A stretch of 64,000 nt of DNA from Breznakibacter sp047600785 (lineage in GTDB: Bacteria; Bacteroidota; Bacteroidia; Bacteroidales; Marinilabiliaceae), in the NCBI GenBank assembly GCA_047600785.1, contig JASGKH010000002.1, positions 1,054,001 through 1,118,000 of the forward strand. Direction: 5' to 3'. The notes beneath the pieces were generated by a model, which had not been told where the DNA came from, ran no database searches, and saw only the letters and a program-made list of their open reading frames with translations. Every line of letters starts with the position of its first letter. The first letter of the stretch is position 1. Positions 1-7,725 of the stretch are shown here, in pieces. Both the position numbers and the translations under genes were made by a program.

Positions 1-278
1 ACCGCCTGTATGGCCGATGCGATCTGGGTGGCCATCAATACTTTATAACGGTTGTAGCGATCGGCCACCAACCCTCCCGAAGGCGACAGCACAAAAGACG
101 GAAACTGCTCGGCAAACGTTGCCAGTCCCACCACCAGCACCGAATCGGTCATGGTGTACACCACCCAAATAACCGCGGTGCGCTGCATCCACATGCCCAA
201 CCTCGAAATAAGTTGCCCTATAAAAAACAAATTGTAATTGTACGAACGAAAAACCCTGAAAGCGTTATATAATTTCAT
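1..278 (-). CDS. MFS transporter, N-terminal part (runs off the window)
   Basis: Reading leftward from the ATG whose complement lies at 276-278 gives 92 codons with no stop before the window edge. The product starts MKLYNAFRVFRSYNYNLFF, then has a first membrane segment with the GQLISRLGMWMQRTA stretch, a second hydrophobic segment, and the loop GGLVADRYNRYK, which fits the conserved loop between helices 2 and 3 of major facilitator family members. The GQxxSxxGxWMQ start is typical of the MFS_3/EntS-like exporter branch. It is therefore probably an inner-membrane drug or metabolite exporter; the substrate cannot be told. The C-terminal three quarters are outside the window. It lies at the left edge of the minus-strand accessory island but shows no cassette repeat next to it. 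Confidence 0.75.
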   Translation of the reverse strand, partial: MKLYNAFRVFRSYNYNLFFIGQLISRLGMWMQRTAVIWVVYTMTDSVLVVGLATFAEQFPSFVLSPSGGLVADRYNRYKVLMATQIASAIQA

Positions 279-705
279 GCCTTACTTTACCTAGAACAAA
301 CAGACACCCTCCATTGCCCTTCTTACAAGCACTTTAGATGTCAAAAACCATTAATCCCCGGAAGCGCCTCTGCCTCCCTATTCAACCCAACAATCCAATC
401 AAGATGTTGTTGACATCGGGAACACAATTCGTCACTTCCCTCCCTTTCTACTACAAACATGCCATTGGTACGGCACGGATTGATTGCAATGTGCACCGCC
501 GAAACGGCCACAAAGGTATAAATAAAGGGTGTGTTTTGGGCTATTTTAAGTGGGGAGAGTTACGGGGGGGCTAGCAGATGGGGCACTTGCCCCATTCCAA
601 CATACATGGATTACGTCTCAATCCGGTAGGTTTTCAACCAGAGGCAAAAAGCATCAAATAACCACTTAAATTTTAGTATTTTAACATGATACGACAGGTA
701 GTATT
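279..705. other. Intergenic stretch, no convincing gene
   Basis: No open frame here has the feel of a real protein; a 78-codon plus-strand frame at 338-574 has no recognisable motif. The one clear structure is a perfect 8-bp palindrome with a 2-nt loop at 578-595 (ATGGGGCA, CT, TGCCCCAT) without a T-run. The stretch lies between the exporter and the first cassette-like gene and probably marks the left border of the repeat-separated array. Confidence 0.5.
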
Positions 706-1491
706 TTATTCATTTTCTCCAAATGTGACTGGTATTATCCATGGAATGTGAATTTGCTTTCCATGCCTGTATACAATATCCCATTCAGGAATCAATTTTA
801 CAACCCTGATGGCCTCTTTGTCTCGTTCGTTATCCCAGCCACATATCACTTTTACACGATCAATCTTTCCGTCTTCAGTAACACTGCAAATTTGCACAAA
901 TACTCTAGCTTTCTCATAGGGTTTATTCTTAACATTAGCATAATTGACGTTCGCCTTAATAAATTCTTTTAATAATTCGGTATTCTCTGTGAATTTACAT
1001 CTCCGAGATTTTGAATTATCATATTCCTGAATACCAGTCAAAACACCTTTTGAGAAAATGAATTCTCTCTCAAATTCGTAAATTGAAGCATATCCCATAT
1101 GTTCATAAAGAACAAGCTTTCCATATGGATTGAGGATCGAATCATCTACCCAGTCTGCGAATATCTTTGTATCTGTTTTTCTGTCATTAAAAATAAGTGA
1201 TAAATCAATTATTGTAGAATCCCCTTGCAGTTCAAGTAGAAACAAGCTGTCATTTTTTAATTCCCAAAATCCTATATATCCGCGCCAGCAAGCTGTTGAA
1301 TTATATCCATATTTATCAAAAATGCTGTCAGGCCTAGAAATGCTATCGAAATAACTTTCCAATGGATTAGCATAAATTGAAAGAGTATCGCCCTTATAAA
1401 TTAAGAAATCCGGGATCTGCGCTGTGCCAGAAGTTTTCTCAATCATTGAGATTAGCAAAATCAACGTAGCTATTAATCGAAGAATTCTCAT
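706..1491 (-). CDS. Secreted protein with TonB_C-like C-terminal domain
   Basis: A 261-residue product. The open frame extends 36 codons further upstream, but that extension reads through a cassette repeat arm, so the ATG at 1489-1491, followed by a signal-peptide-like hydrophobic run (MRILRLIATLILLISM), is chosen. The middle is unfamiliar. The last 65 residues follow the TonB C-terminal pattern: FVQICSVTEDGKID, then KVICGWDNERDKEA, then RVVKLIPEWD and IPVTF. Such standalone domains are common in small exported proteins of Bacteroidota; whether it touches an outer-membrane receptor is unknown. The gene is AT-rich and sits between spacer elements, so it looks like one unit of the array. Confidence 0.6.
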   Translation of the reverse strand: MRILRLIATLILLISMIEKTSGTAQIPDFLIYKGDTLSIYANPLESYFDSISRPDSIFDKYGYNSTACWRGYIGFWELKNDSLFLLELQGDSTIIDLSLIFNDRKTDTKIFADWVDDSILNPYGKLVLYEHMGYASIYEFEREFIFSKGVLTGIQEYDNSKSRRCKFTENTELLKEFIKANVNYANVKNKPYEKARVFVQICSVTEDGKIDRVKVICGWDNERDKEAIRVVKLIPEWDIVYRHGKQIHIPWIIPVTFGENE

Positions 1492-1521
1492 TTCCGCTGC
1501 TTGTGTTTGTTTTTGCATTGC

Positions 1522-1652
1522 GCCCATCGATGGCAATATGAAAAGTTGGGGATTACGAAGCAATTCACTATCAAGCTGCACTACTTTACTAAGTATCACA
1601 AACCTTGAAACTTACGAAATCCCATTTTTTATATTGCATGTTTGCAGGTCGT
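1522..1652. repeat. Cassette spacer element 1 (imperfect inverted repeat)
   Basis: Left arm at 1531-1559 (GGCAATATGAAAAGTTGGGG, then ATTACG) is complementary, with few mismatches, to the right arm at 1612-1640 (TTACGAAATCCCATTTTTTA then TATTGC). It has the same layout as the other spacers: a GGCGGTATGAAA-like left arm, a 50-80 nt centre and a TTTATAYYGC right arm. It separates two minus-strand genes. Confidence 0.7.
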
Positions 1653-1658
1653 GCACTT

Positions 1659-2159
1659 TTATTCTGTCAATTTATATAATACATTCCATTCTAGTCCTTC
1701 GTTATCATGCTGCAACCAAAAATTCTTAAGCTTCATTTCTTTAATCGCTGCATTCTCTGGCCCAAATTGATAATCAGTCAAGAAAAACAAATCCTTTGTT
1801 GGCGATCTTAGAAATCCAGTTTTAATAATTTTTGCAATTTCAACTTGATAATCTAGCAAGAATTTAAATCTAAAATTTTGATTTGAACCATTTTTTCCCT
1901 TATCTAAATCAGGAATCTTAATATATTCTGGCCCAAAATCCCAATCAATTATCAGTCCTGCAAAAAATCCACATTCCTTATCATTTTTTAAATCAGGATT
2001 GCCGATGTGAACAATGATTCCATTTTGCTTTTTCAAAAAGTCATAGAATAATCCACGGTGACTAATTAATTTATTCTCTTCCACAATCGCAATATCAAAG
2101 TCAGTCTGTTTTAATCCTAACTTGTCTGCTCCTAAACTCACTATTTCAATTGTCGGCAT
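1659..2159 (-). CDS. Hypothetical protein of the cassette array
   Basis: A 166-residue soluble protein with no signal peptide or membrane segment and no motif I recognise. It begins MPTIEIVSLGADKLGL and is rich in lysine, phenylalanine and aspartate; a middle segment reads FFAGLIIDWDFGPEYIKIPD. Codon use is AT-rich like the neighbours. It is the only gene between spacers 1 and 2, as expected for a single-gene cassette. Being a real gene is supported by its length, its ATG start and the tight fit between the two spacers, not by homology. Confidence 0.55.
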   Translation of the reverse strand: MPTIEIVSLGADKLGLKQTDFDIAIVEENKLISHRGLFYDFLKKQNGIIVHIGNPDLKNDKECGFFAGLIIDWDFGPEYIKIPDLDKGKNGSNQNFRFKFLLDYQVEIAKIIKTGFLRSPTKDLFFLTDYQFGPENAAIKEMKLKNFWLQHDNEGLEWNVLYKLTE

Positions 2160-2190
2160 GATCTTATCGTCGAAACATTTTTTTGCATGG

Positions 2191-2328
2191 CATACAACGG
2201 TCGGCAGTATATTTCCGGGCGACTTTAGAAACTATATTCCTTTCTGCCGTTACGAATTTAATAGAAATTACAAACCGTTTAAGTTGTGCATTCTCGCCGC
2301 CTAAAATATTACCGCATGTATAGCCCAT
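2191..2328. repeat. Cassette spacer element 2
   Basis: Left arm CAACGGTCGGCAGTATATTT at 2195-2214 pairs imperfectly with the right arm around 2294-2322 (CGCCGCCTAAAATATTACCG then CATG). Read on the minus strand, the element ends in CCGTTGTATGCC, the CGTTR-type end shared by several spacers. Confidence 0.65.
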
Positions 2329-2548
2329 GTTTTATTATTTCAATGAATTCAGATTCATATACCATCTTAATGTTCGAACCAGATTCATTGTATTCTACGA
2401 TTTTCTTAAGTTTAGAAGGACCCGCTCCTGTTTCAACAATAACAAAGTTGGTCTTTTTTGTAATACAGGAGTCTATGTCAGCGCCCATTTTCTTAACAAT
2501 TCCAGCTGCTTCTTCACGCTCAATCTTACTTAAAACTCCAGTAAACAA
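2309..2548 (-). CDS. BRCT-domain fragment
   Basis: A 79-residue product made of almost nothing but a BRCT domain: FTGVLSKIEREEAAGIVKK, then GADIDSCITKKTNFVIVE, GAGPSKLKKI, and a final ESEFIEII. This is the DNA-ligase type of BRCT fold, which binds DNA ends or phosphopeptides; it resembles the BRCT tail of the ligA product at 55-57 kb in pattern but not in detail. There is no ATG: the track start is TTG, and the frame stays open back to the right arm of spacer 3. The last codons (HGLYMR) read into the arm of spacer 2. It is best seen as a truncated remnant of a longer gene or a minimal BRCT cassette. Confidence 0.55.
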   Translation of the reverse strand: MFTGVLSKIEREEAAGIVKKMGADIDSCITKKTNFVIVETGAGPSKLKKIVEYNESGSNIKMVYESEFIEIIKHGLYMR

Positions 2549-2550
2549 CG

Positions 2551-2586
2551 ACTTTCTTGTTATAATATACCGCGTTCAGGTGCCGG
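2551..2586. repeat. Cassette spacer element 3, right arm only
   Basis: The run TTATAATATACCGCGTTCAG then GTGCC matches the right arm of complete spacers (TTTATACCGCGTGTACAGGC in spacer 10). No matching left arm is present, which fits loss of the left arm together with the 5' end of the BRCT gene. Confidence 0.5.
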
Positions 2587-2590
2587 CATT

Positions 2591-3301
2591 TTAGTAAGTT
2601 GCATATGTTAATCTTCGATATTCTATTACTTTTATTATTTCAGTATTTGGATATTGCTCCGCATAGTATGCCGTCATATCTTGTTTCAACACCATTGGGT
2701 TTACACCATCGCCTAATATTTCATACGATTCCGTTTTGCCGTCAAAACTCAGCACAAGAATTAAATCTTTTACTGTATAGCTACCATTTTCAGTAACCGA
2801 TCCGTCCTGAGACTGATAAGAAAAACCATCAGGATGACTAAAATTATATTTTGCATTCACTCTTTTTTCTGCATCTGTTATTAGTTCCGCCTTTATTTGT
2901 TCTGATATGTCTTCATTTGCTGACTCTACAAAAATGAATTCAATACCAATTGGGAAGTATTCTCGCCATCCTCCAATTCTTGGTCCGGTTGCTGAAACAG
3001 TAATTTTGGAAGAATCATTAAACTCGTCTTTTATTGTTAGGGTTGCATTTCCCATCTCGGAAGTGGTAATGATCATATTTTTTCCATCGATGATTGCAAA
3101 TGCAACATTTTCATTGTCTGTTGTCACAGTATATTCGCTGTTGACCGATAGAATTGCAACAGTATCTTTAGCTCCAGCAATCAATTCTATCAAGTTTTTA
3201 CTTAAAACAATTGAGGCATCATTCTTTTCATTAGAGCACGATGTCATAAGAAAAACAATTAATCCAATTGTTATTGTGGACAAAAATATCTTGTTAATCA
3301 T
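2591..3301 (-). CDS. Lipoprotein of unknown function
   Basis: A 236-residue product starting MINKIFLSTITIGLIVFLMT, with a lipobox-like MTSC at about residues 19-22, so it is probably an outer-membrane or periplasmic lipoprotein. Residues 35-105 are strand-rich, with Ig-like spacing (IVLSKNLIELIAGAKDTV, then NATLTIKDE), in the manner of bacterial Ig-like or Big2 domains. The rest contains a GRWREY-like segment and a TVKDLILVLSFDGKTE strand. No catalytic motif is visible. It belongs to the AT-rich one-orientation array and has no partner gene between the flanking spacers. Confidence 0.6.
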   Translation of the reverse strand: MINKIFLSTITIGLIVFLMTSCSNEKNDASIVLSKNLIELIAGAKDTVAILSVNSEYTVTTDNENVAFAIIDGKNMIITTSEMGNATLTIKDEFNDSSKITVSATGPRIGGWREYFPIGIEFIFVESANEDISEQIKAELITDAEKRVNAKYNFSHPDGFSYQSQDGSVTENGSYTVKDLILVLSFDGKTESYEILGDGVNPMVLKQDMTAYYAEQYPNTEIIKVIEYRRLTYATY

Positions 3302-3339
3302 ATATCTGAAATTTACGGTTATTCGGTTTTCTATGCTTG

Positions 3340-3548
3340 CACCTAACGCGGCGGCGGCTTGGCATTATCCGGCCAGAGCACCGGCTTCGGTCCGGGATGA
3401 CGCCAAGCCAATCAAGCGGCACCAGCCCCCCGGTAGACACAATCCACGACGTTCCTTGTGTCCGTCGTTCCGGGTATTGCCGAAAGCGGGGATTTTCACA
3501 ATCGAAGCCGTTCAGCCCCGCTTTTTGCCTGCATGTGCCTTCATGCGG
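3340..3548. repeat. Cassette spacer element 4: GC-rich, highly structured
   Basis: Unlike its AT-rich surroundings, this stretch is GC-rich. GGCTTGGCATTATCCGG (3357-3373) pairs with CCGGGATGACGCCAAGCC (about 3393-3410). GACACAA (3436-3442) and ACGACG (3446-3451) can pair with TTGTGTC (3456-3462) and CGTCGT (3463-3468) in crossing order, and AAAGCGGGG (3483-3491) pairs with CCCCGCTTT (3516-3524) followed by more T. On the minus strand the outer end reads CGTTAGGTGC, which matches the integron core GTTRRRY. Confidence 0.6.
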
Positions 3549-3554
3549 CATTAT

Positions 3555-4439
3555 TTAATTCTTTTTCATTGAAAACGTTGCGGTTTTAATCCATTTTATG
3601 GCCGTTTTGACTGGTTCTTTAGAATTTGAGAAGGCAGTATTATGTCCTAAATCAGAAAACAACTTATACTCGTAGGGTTTATTTTTAGATTTTAGAGAGT
3701 CAAGATGTTCAATTGACAATTTCACTGGAACTTGAATATCCTTACCTCCATAAATCCACAGTCCAGGTATTGATAACTTGGAAAGGACATCACAAGGGTC
3801 AGTGTCTGTAAATTGATACCTATCGGCATCATTGAGTATATGTTCGCGCGCATCTTCTTCTGTATGTGTATCCCAAAAGTTAGAATTCCCTTGAGTATAA
3901 AACTGAAATCTTAATTGTTCTCGAACTGTTACAAGTGCTCCGCTAAATATAACCATGAACCTGACATTGCTATTCTTCTTTGCTACCAAAGGAATTATCC
4001 ATCCTGCCTGACTACCTCCAATTAAACCAAGTGGTATATGTTCGGTAGGTAAATAAGCTAACAAGGTATTTGCGGCTACACTTGCATCCAAAGACAAGAG
4101 GTCGAGGTTCGTAGAATCAACGTTGTTGGTGCCAACTTCAGGTCCGGCATAAACTCCACCAGATTCTCCAACACCCCGTTTGTCATAAGTTAAAACAGCC
4201 ATACCGTTTTCGGCCAAAAGTGTCGCAAATTCCATCATCCTTTTTTCCTGACCGGACCCATGTACAATTACTAGGGATGCAAAGGGATGCGGAGGCTTTA
4301 AAATCGTTCCTGCAAGCGTGTCTCCGTTGCTCACAAACTTCACATTCTTCGTGGTAAAGTTTGGTGGTATGGCTAGTACATGATTAGATCCAATTAAGAC
4401 GAAAAGTAATAATAGAAGAAACTTACCATAGAAATGCAT
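3555..4439 (-). CDS. Alpha/beta hydrolase, exported
   Basis: A 294-residue product with a signal peptide (MHFYGKFLLLLLFVLIGSNH). The hydrolase fold is clear: an oxyanion-hole HGSGQEKR near residue 60, the strand-turn TYDKRGVGESGG around 85-95, the nucleophile elbow GGSQAGW with Ser143, an acid candidate in GGKDIQVPV and a histidine in LGHNTAF near the end. The family hydrolyses esters or amides; the short N-terminal domain resembles BAAT/esterase-type periplasmic hydrolases, but the substrate is not predictable. It is a single gene between spacers 4 and 5, with complete catalytic residues, so it is likely functional. Confidence 0.8.
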   Translation of the reverse strand: MHFYGKFLLLLLFVLIGSNHVLAIPPNFTTKNVKFVSNGDTLAGTILKPPHPFASLVIVHGSGQEKRMMEFATLLAENGMAVLTYDKRGVGESGGVYAGPEVGTNNVDSTNLDLLSLDASVAANTLLAYLPTEHIPLGLIGGSQAGWIIPLVAKKNSNVRFMVIFSGALVTVREQLRFQFYTQGNSNFWDTHTEEDAREHILNDADRYQFTDTDPCDVLSKLSIPGLWIYGGKDIQVPVKLSIEHLDSLKSKNKPYEYKLFSDLGHNTAFSNSKEPVKTAIKWIKTATFSMKKN

Positions 4440-4561
4440 AATCCTGATGTTTTTTAAAGTATCGATGTGTGCTTTATTTGCAAACCATATTTGATTTTGC
4501 CATTCTTTACCTATCCCACTTGAAGTTTGGACTGTTCATATTCGAATTCGCTGTGGCATTG

Positions 4562-4698
4562 CAGACAACGTTTGGCGGTATGAAATTTGGGGATTGCGGA
4601 GCTGCGAACTTATCGAACGATAAGAACCTTTGCCAATGGGCGTTGCGCTTGAAAAACCACTTAAACCCCAATATTTTATGACCGCGTGTTGTGGCCAG
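4562..4698. repeat. Cassette spacer element 5 (clearest example)
   Basis: The left arm ACAACGTTTGGCGGTATGAA then ATTTGGGG (4565-4592) mirrors the right arm CCCCAATATTTTATGACCGC then GTGTTGTGG (4666-4693). The centre carries GCGGAGCTGCGAAC and AACCTTTGCC, the inner half-sites found again in elements 8, 9 and 11. Its outer end touches the stop codon of the PfpI-like gene. Confidence 0.8.
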
Positions 4699-5289
4699 TT
4701 AATTTTTTATATCATCAAATCCCATTAATTGACGAATCTTGTCGGCATTATTCTTAGTTGTCAAATTCTCCAACAATAGCAAAGCAACATCTATCGCTGT
4801 TGACGGATTCCATGAAGTAATCACATTATCATCCATTACAATAGGCTGATGAATCACATTAACGCCAAATCCTTTTAATGCCTCTCTTCGAATCGGACTA
4901 TTGTAAACTGTCCCTTTTTTATCTTTTAATATGCCGCTTTTTCCTATTGGTAAAGCCCCTACACAAATAGAAGCAATAATTTTATTGTTTGAGTTAAAAG
5001 TCCTGATCAAATCTGAGAATTTATAATCATAAGCGTCATTGTAAAATCCATAAACCTCAAATCCACCGGGAATTGCTAATGCATCAAACAATTGAATATC
5101 AATCTCATCAATCAAGTAATCTACAACAAACCGTTGGTTAAATGAACTTTTAATTTCCTTTCTTAATCCACACGTAAATAATTCAGTAGATTTATCTCCT
5201 TCAACAAGATTCCACCCAATAACATCAATAAAGACGCTTGCTTCAAATGTCTCAAATCCGTCTGCCAATAACAACAATACTTTTTTCAT
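4699..5289 (-). CDS. DJ-1/PfpI family protein
   Basis: A 196-residue protein of normal length for the family. It begins with strand MKKVLLLLADGFE, has the conserved acid Glu16, the turn PGGF at 74-77, and a nucleophile elbow ASICVGA with Cys109. Members act as glyoxalase/deglycase, chaperone or amidotransferase-like proteins; those with this ADGFET start are often ThiJ/DJ-1-like. The histidine usually following the cysteine is replaced by valine, so peptidase activity is unlikely. It is soluble and cytoplasmic. It lies alone between spacers 5 and 6. Confidence 0.8.
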   Translation of the reverse strand: MKKVLLLLADGFETFEASVFIDVIGWNLVEGDKSTELFTCGLRKEIKSSFNQRFVVDYLIDEIDIQLFDALAIPGGFEVYGFYNDAYDYKFSDLIRTFNSNNKIIASICVGALPIGKSGILKDKKGTVYNSPIRREALKGFGVNVIHQPIVMDDNVITSWNPSTAIDVALLLLENLTTKNNADKIRQLMGFDDIKN

Positions 5290-5393
5290 TTTATATCAAA
5301 TTATTATCTATCTGTGAAGTCGTTTTTTTAATCTTGACTAACGTCAAATTTGGTTATTGAAAATCAAATATTTACAAACATGCGTATTGTCCG

Positions 5394-5515
5394 TCAACGG
5401 TTACATGTATGGCCAGTGGCGGTCAGGTTTCGTTCGTATTCTCCGCTACAAACACTGATACGGGACAGAGCGCCAAATTACCATTGCACCCCGCCACACG
5501 ATATTACAAGCCATT
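5394..5515. repeat. Cassette spacer element 6
   Basis: Left arm CAACGGTTACATGTATGGCC then AGTGGCGG is complementary, with gaps, to ACCCCGCCACACGATATTAC then AAGCC near 5488-5512. It is the most diverged of the spacers but keeps the CAACGG end, the TATGGC block and the position between two same-strand genes. Confidence 0.55.
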
Positions 5516-5519
5516 TTAT

Positions 5520-6068
5520 TTAATTCCCAATGTTTTCTGTCTTTTTGTTTATAAAATCAATCACGAATTTACTATTGGTCATTAAAAGATATCCAATAAA
5601 TGTCTTAACGGAATAAAAAATCACCCAACTAAATTGAGGGTCTTCTCTAAATACTGATTCCTGCTGTATAAAAACAAAAATCTGCCTGCATAGCATTGGC
5701 AAAGCGTCAACGAATATAAAGCCACCAATCACAATTGTCGCGATTGCAAAAACTGTCTTTAACGTTATATTCAAATCTAATTTGTCTTCTTGAAATCCTT
5801 TGTCCAGCTTCAACTTGTCAATTAACCAATTTGAATTAAACACCAACAGTTTCAACACGATAAAGTATAATCCAACCGTTAACAGCAATAAGACGGTGAT
5901 ATAAATAGCCGCAAAAAAGTTGTCCTGGTGATTGTCACCAAAAAATGTGAAAGCGCTAATAAATTGAGATATAACAGTCAACCCGCTTAAAATGAGCCAA
6001 ATTCCAAGGATTCTTAAAAACAGTGTCCAAAAGGTTCTAATTGTCATTTTGTATAATTTAATTTCCAT
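5520..6068 (-). CDS. Four-helix membrane protein, unknown function
   Basis: A 182-residue protein starting MEIKLYKMTIRTFW; two codons further upstream only a TTG is available, so this ATG is used. Four hydrophobic segments are visible: around residues 15-40 (LFLRILGIWLILSGLTVIS), 53-75 (FAAIYITVLLLLTVGLYFI), 105-125 (FAIATIVIGGFIFVDALPM) and 145-165. No transport or enzyme motif stands out. Small multi-helix proteins like this are frequent cargo in integron-type arrays. It is likely an inner-membrane protein; nothing in the neighbourhood hints at a partner. Confidence 0.6.
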   Translation of the reverse strand: MEIKLYKMTIRTFWTLFLRILGIWLILSGLTVISQFISAFTFFGDNHQDNFFAAIYITVLLLLTVGLYFIVLKLLVFNSNWLIDKLKLDKGFQEDKLDLNITLKTVFAIATIVIGGFIFVDALPMLCRQIFVFIQQESVFREDPQFSWVIFYSVKTFIGYLLMTNSKFVIDFINKKTENIGN

Positions 6069-6180
6069 TGCCAATTTCAGTCAATATTATAGTGGATGCC
6101 CAAGTCGGAAACGATGCTGGCTAATATGCTTCATTTATTCTATTCTCATGTAAGTGTCGATTTTCGGCCTTAAAATGGCT

Positions 6181-6310
6181 TACAACGGTCGTGGCTTGGC
6201 GTAGTAACTATAACTGCTGTTGATACGAAGCACCAAAGTTTAAATTTAGCAATAAACCTCACCCGCCATTACACCAAGCCTTCGTCCGCTAGCGGCTGGC
6301 ATACTGGTCT
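6181..6310. repeat. Cassette spacer element 7
   Basis: CAACGGTCGTGGCTTGGCGT then AGTAA (6183-6208) pairs well with ATTACACCAAGCCTTCG (6269-6285). On the minus strand it ends in CCGTTGTAAGCC. The arms differ in sequence from the GGCGGTAT type, showing that fold rather than sequence is conserved. Confidence 0.6.
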
Positions 6311-6312
6311 GT

Positions 6313-7221
6313 TTAGTTCATGCTTCGATATTCAAGCGGTGTCATTCCTGTTTTGGATTTGAATAGTCGTGAAAAGTATTGCGGATATTCAAAGCCCAAT
6401 GAAAATGCTAACTCTCCAACTGTCTTGTCTGAACTCAATAATAAGTTTTTTGCTTCTTCAATTACATAATAGTGAATGCGGTCTTGTGCGTTCATTCCTG
6501 TTTCCCTCTTTAACAAGTCACTCAAATAATTGGATGATAAATGCACTTGGTCAGCTAAATACTTTACAGTCGGCAATCCTTTATCGCTTAGGTCTGTTTG
6601 TTGGAGATAATTCGTCAAAATAGTTTCAACTTTTACAAGTATATCGCTGTTAGCAGCTTTACGGGTAATGAATTGTCTGTCGTAATACCTTGTGCAATAG
6701 TTAAGTAATAATTCAATATTGGAGACAATAAGTGTCTGGCTGTGCTTGTCAATGTTCTCTGACAATTCGGAATTTATTTTTTGCACAATGTCATTCAGAA
6801 TTTGTTTTTCCTTTTCTGACAGGTGCAATGCTTCATTGGTGTCGTATGAAAAAAATGAGTATTCCTTAATTGATTTGGCTAACGAGGTTCCTCTGATTAA
6901 GTCGGGATGAAAGAAAACACCCCAACCTTTGATGTCTACTTTTTTCGTTACCGGCTCGTCCAAAGAAATGGCTTGTCGTGGAGCCATACACACTAAACTT
7001 CCGTCATCAAAATCGTAGGGCTTTTGTCCGTATTTCATTTTGTTGGAGCAAAAGTTTTTGAACATCACGGAGTAAAATCCCAAAGTGATTTTCATGCCTG
7101 AATTAAACTGCTCCTGATATTTTGAGAAATCGACCACCGCTACCAAAGGATGCTTCACACTCGCCTGTGGAAGCATCTTGTGCATGTCGGAAATAGTTTC
7201 TATGTGGATAACACTGCCCAT
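6313..7221 (-). CDS. AraC-family transcriptional regulator
   Basis: A 302-residue regulator. The C-terminal 100 residues form the double helix-turn-helix of AraC proteins: YLADQVHLSSNYLSDLLKRE, then GELAFSLGFEYPQYFSRLFK and GMTPLEYR. The N-terminal half is cupin-like and would bind an effector; HPDLIRGTSLAK is typical of the Bacteroidota branch that controls adjacent oxidoreductases. It is the last gene of a three-gene unit with the membrane protein (2 bp gap) and the dehydrogenase (4 bp gap), so it probably controls that unit. The whole trio sits between spacers 7 and 8 as one multi-gene cassette. Confidence 0.9.
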   Translation of the reverse strand: MGSVIHIETISDMHKMLPQASVKHPLVAVVDFSKYQEQFNSGMKITLGFYSVMFKNFCSNKMKYGQKPYDFDDGSLVCMAPRQAISLDEPVTKKVDIKGWGVFFHPDLIRGTSLAKSIKEYSFFSYDTNEALHLSEKEKQILNDIVQKINSELSENIDKHSQTLIVSNIELLLNYCTRYYDRQFITRKAANSDILVKVETILTNYLQQTDLSDKGLPTVKYLADQVHLSSNYLSDLLKRETGMNAQDRIHYYVIEEAKNLLLSSDKTVGELAFSLGFEYPQYFSRLFKSKTGMTPLEYRSMN

Positions 7222-7223
7222 AA

Positions 7224-7721
7224 TTATTTCAATGCGTCTAAAATTGTTTTGTAATAAATGTCTGCTCTTTCCTGCGAGAAATAGTCAACCACTAAACCTG
7301 CTAAGGCAAAAAGAGTTAATCCAATTCCAATACCTTGCCAGGTTGGATTTTTAGTAGTCCAAAAAATTAATAGTGTAGCTGTAAAAAATACAGTGGCCAC
7401 AATTTTGGAAATAACGTAACCATACTGAAATCCCTCAACCCTTGCCTTTTCGGATTGAATAAACGCCTTATTGCCTTGCTGAAATGTTTGCTCAAATTCT
7501 TTTGTCCGCTTATTGTTGGAAACAAGCATGCCACCACCAATAACTGCATAAATTATACCTGTAATCACAAATGGCAGCAACAATGCTTTCGAAGATGGCG
7601 TTGTCCCGATTTTCCAAAACAAATAACCCGCAAGCATGGCAACTGCTCCAAATGAAAGGATTAATGTGGCTTCAAAAAGTTCACCTTTAATCCATGCTGA
7701 TGTATGATTATAGAAGTTCAT
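7224..7721 (-). CDS. Small membrane protein in the SDR/AraC unit
   Basis: A 165-residue protein with four hydrophobic segments: ATLILSFGAVAMLAGYLFW, LLLPFVITGIIYAVIGGGML, IVATVFFTATLLIFWTTKN and IGIGLTLFALAGLVVDYF. Between the second and third lies a charged loop with glutamine and lysine. It ends with QERADIYYKTILDALK. I do not recognise a function, but related membrane proteins often occur beside AraC regulators in Bacteroidota. It is translated between the dehydrogenase and the regulator with gaps of 4 and 2 bp, a strong sign of co-transcription. Confidence 0.7.
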   Translation of the reverse strand: MNFYNHTSAWIKGELFEATLILSFGAVAMLAGYLFWKIGTTPSSKALLLPFVITGIIYAVIGGGMLVSNNKRTKEFEQTFQQGNKAFIQSEKARVEGFQYGYVISKIVATVFFTATLLIFWTTKNPTWQGIGIGLTLFALAGLVVDYFSQERADIYYKTILDALK

Positions 7722-7725
7722 AGTT

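Noticed and set aside
338..574. 78-codon plus-strand frame
   Set aside because: No signal, domain or codon bias, and it lies in a gap with no neighbours on its strand; more likely chance.
2907..3572. 221-codon plus-strand frame opposite the lipoprotein gene
   Set aside because: Mirror of the minus-strand gene and of the structured spacer; the minus frame has signal peptide and lipobox.
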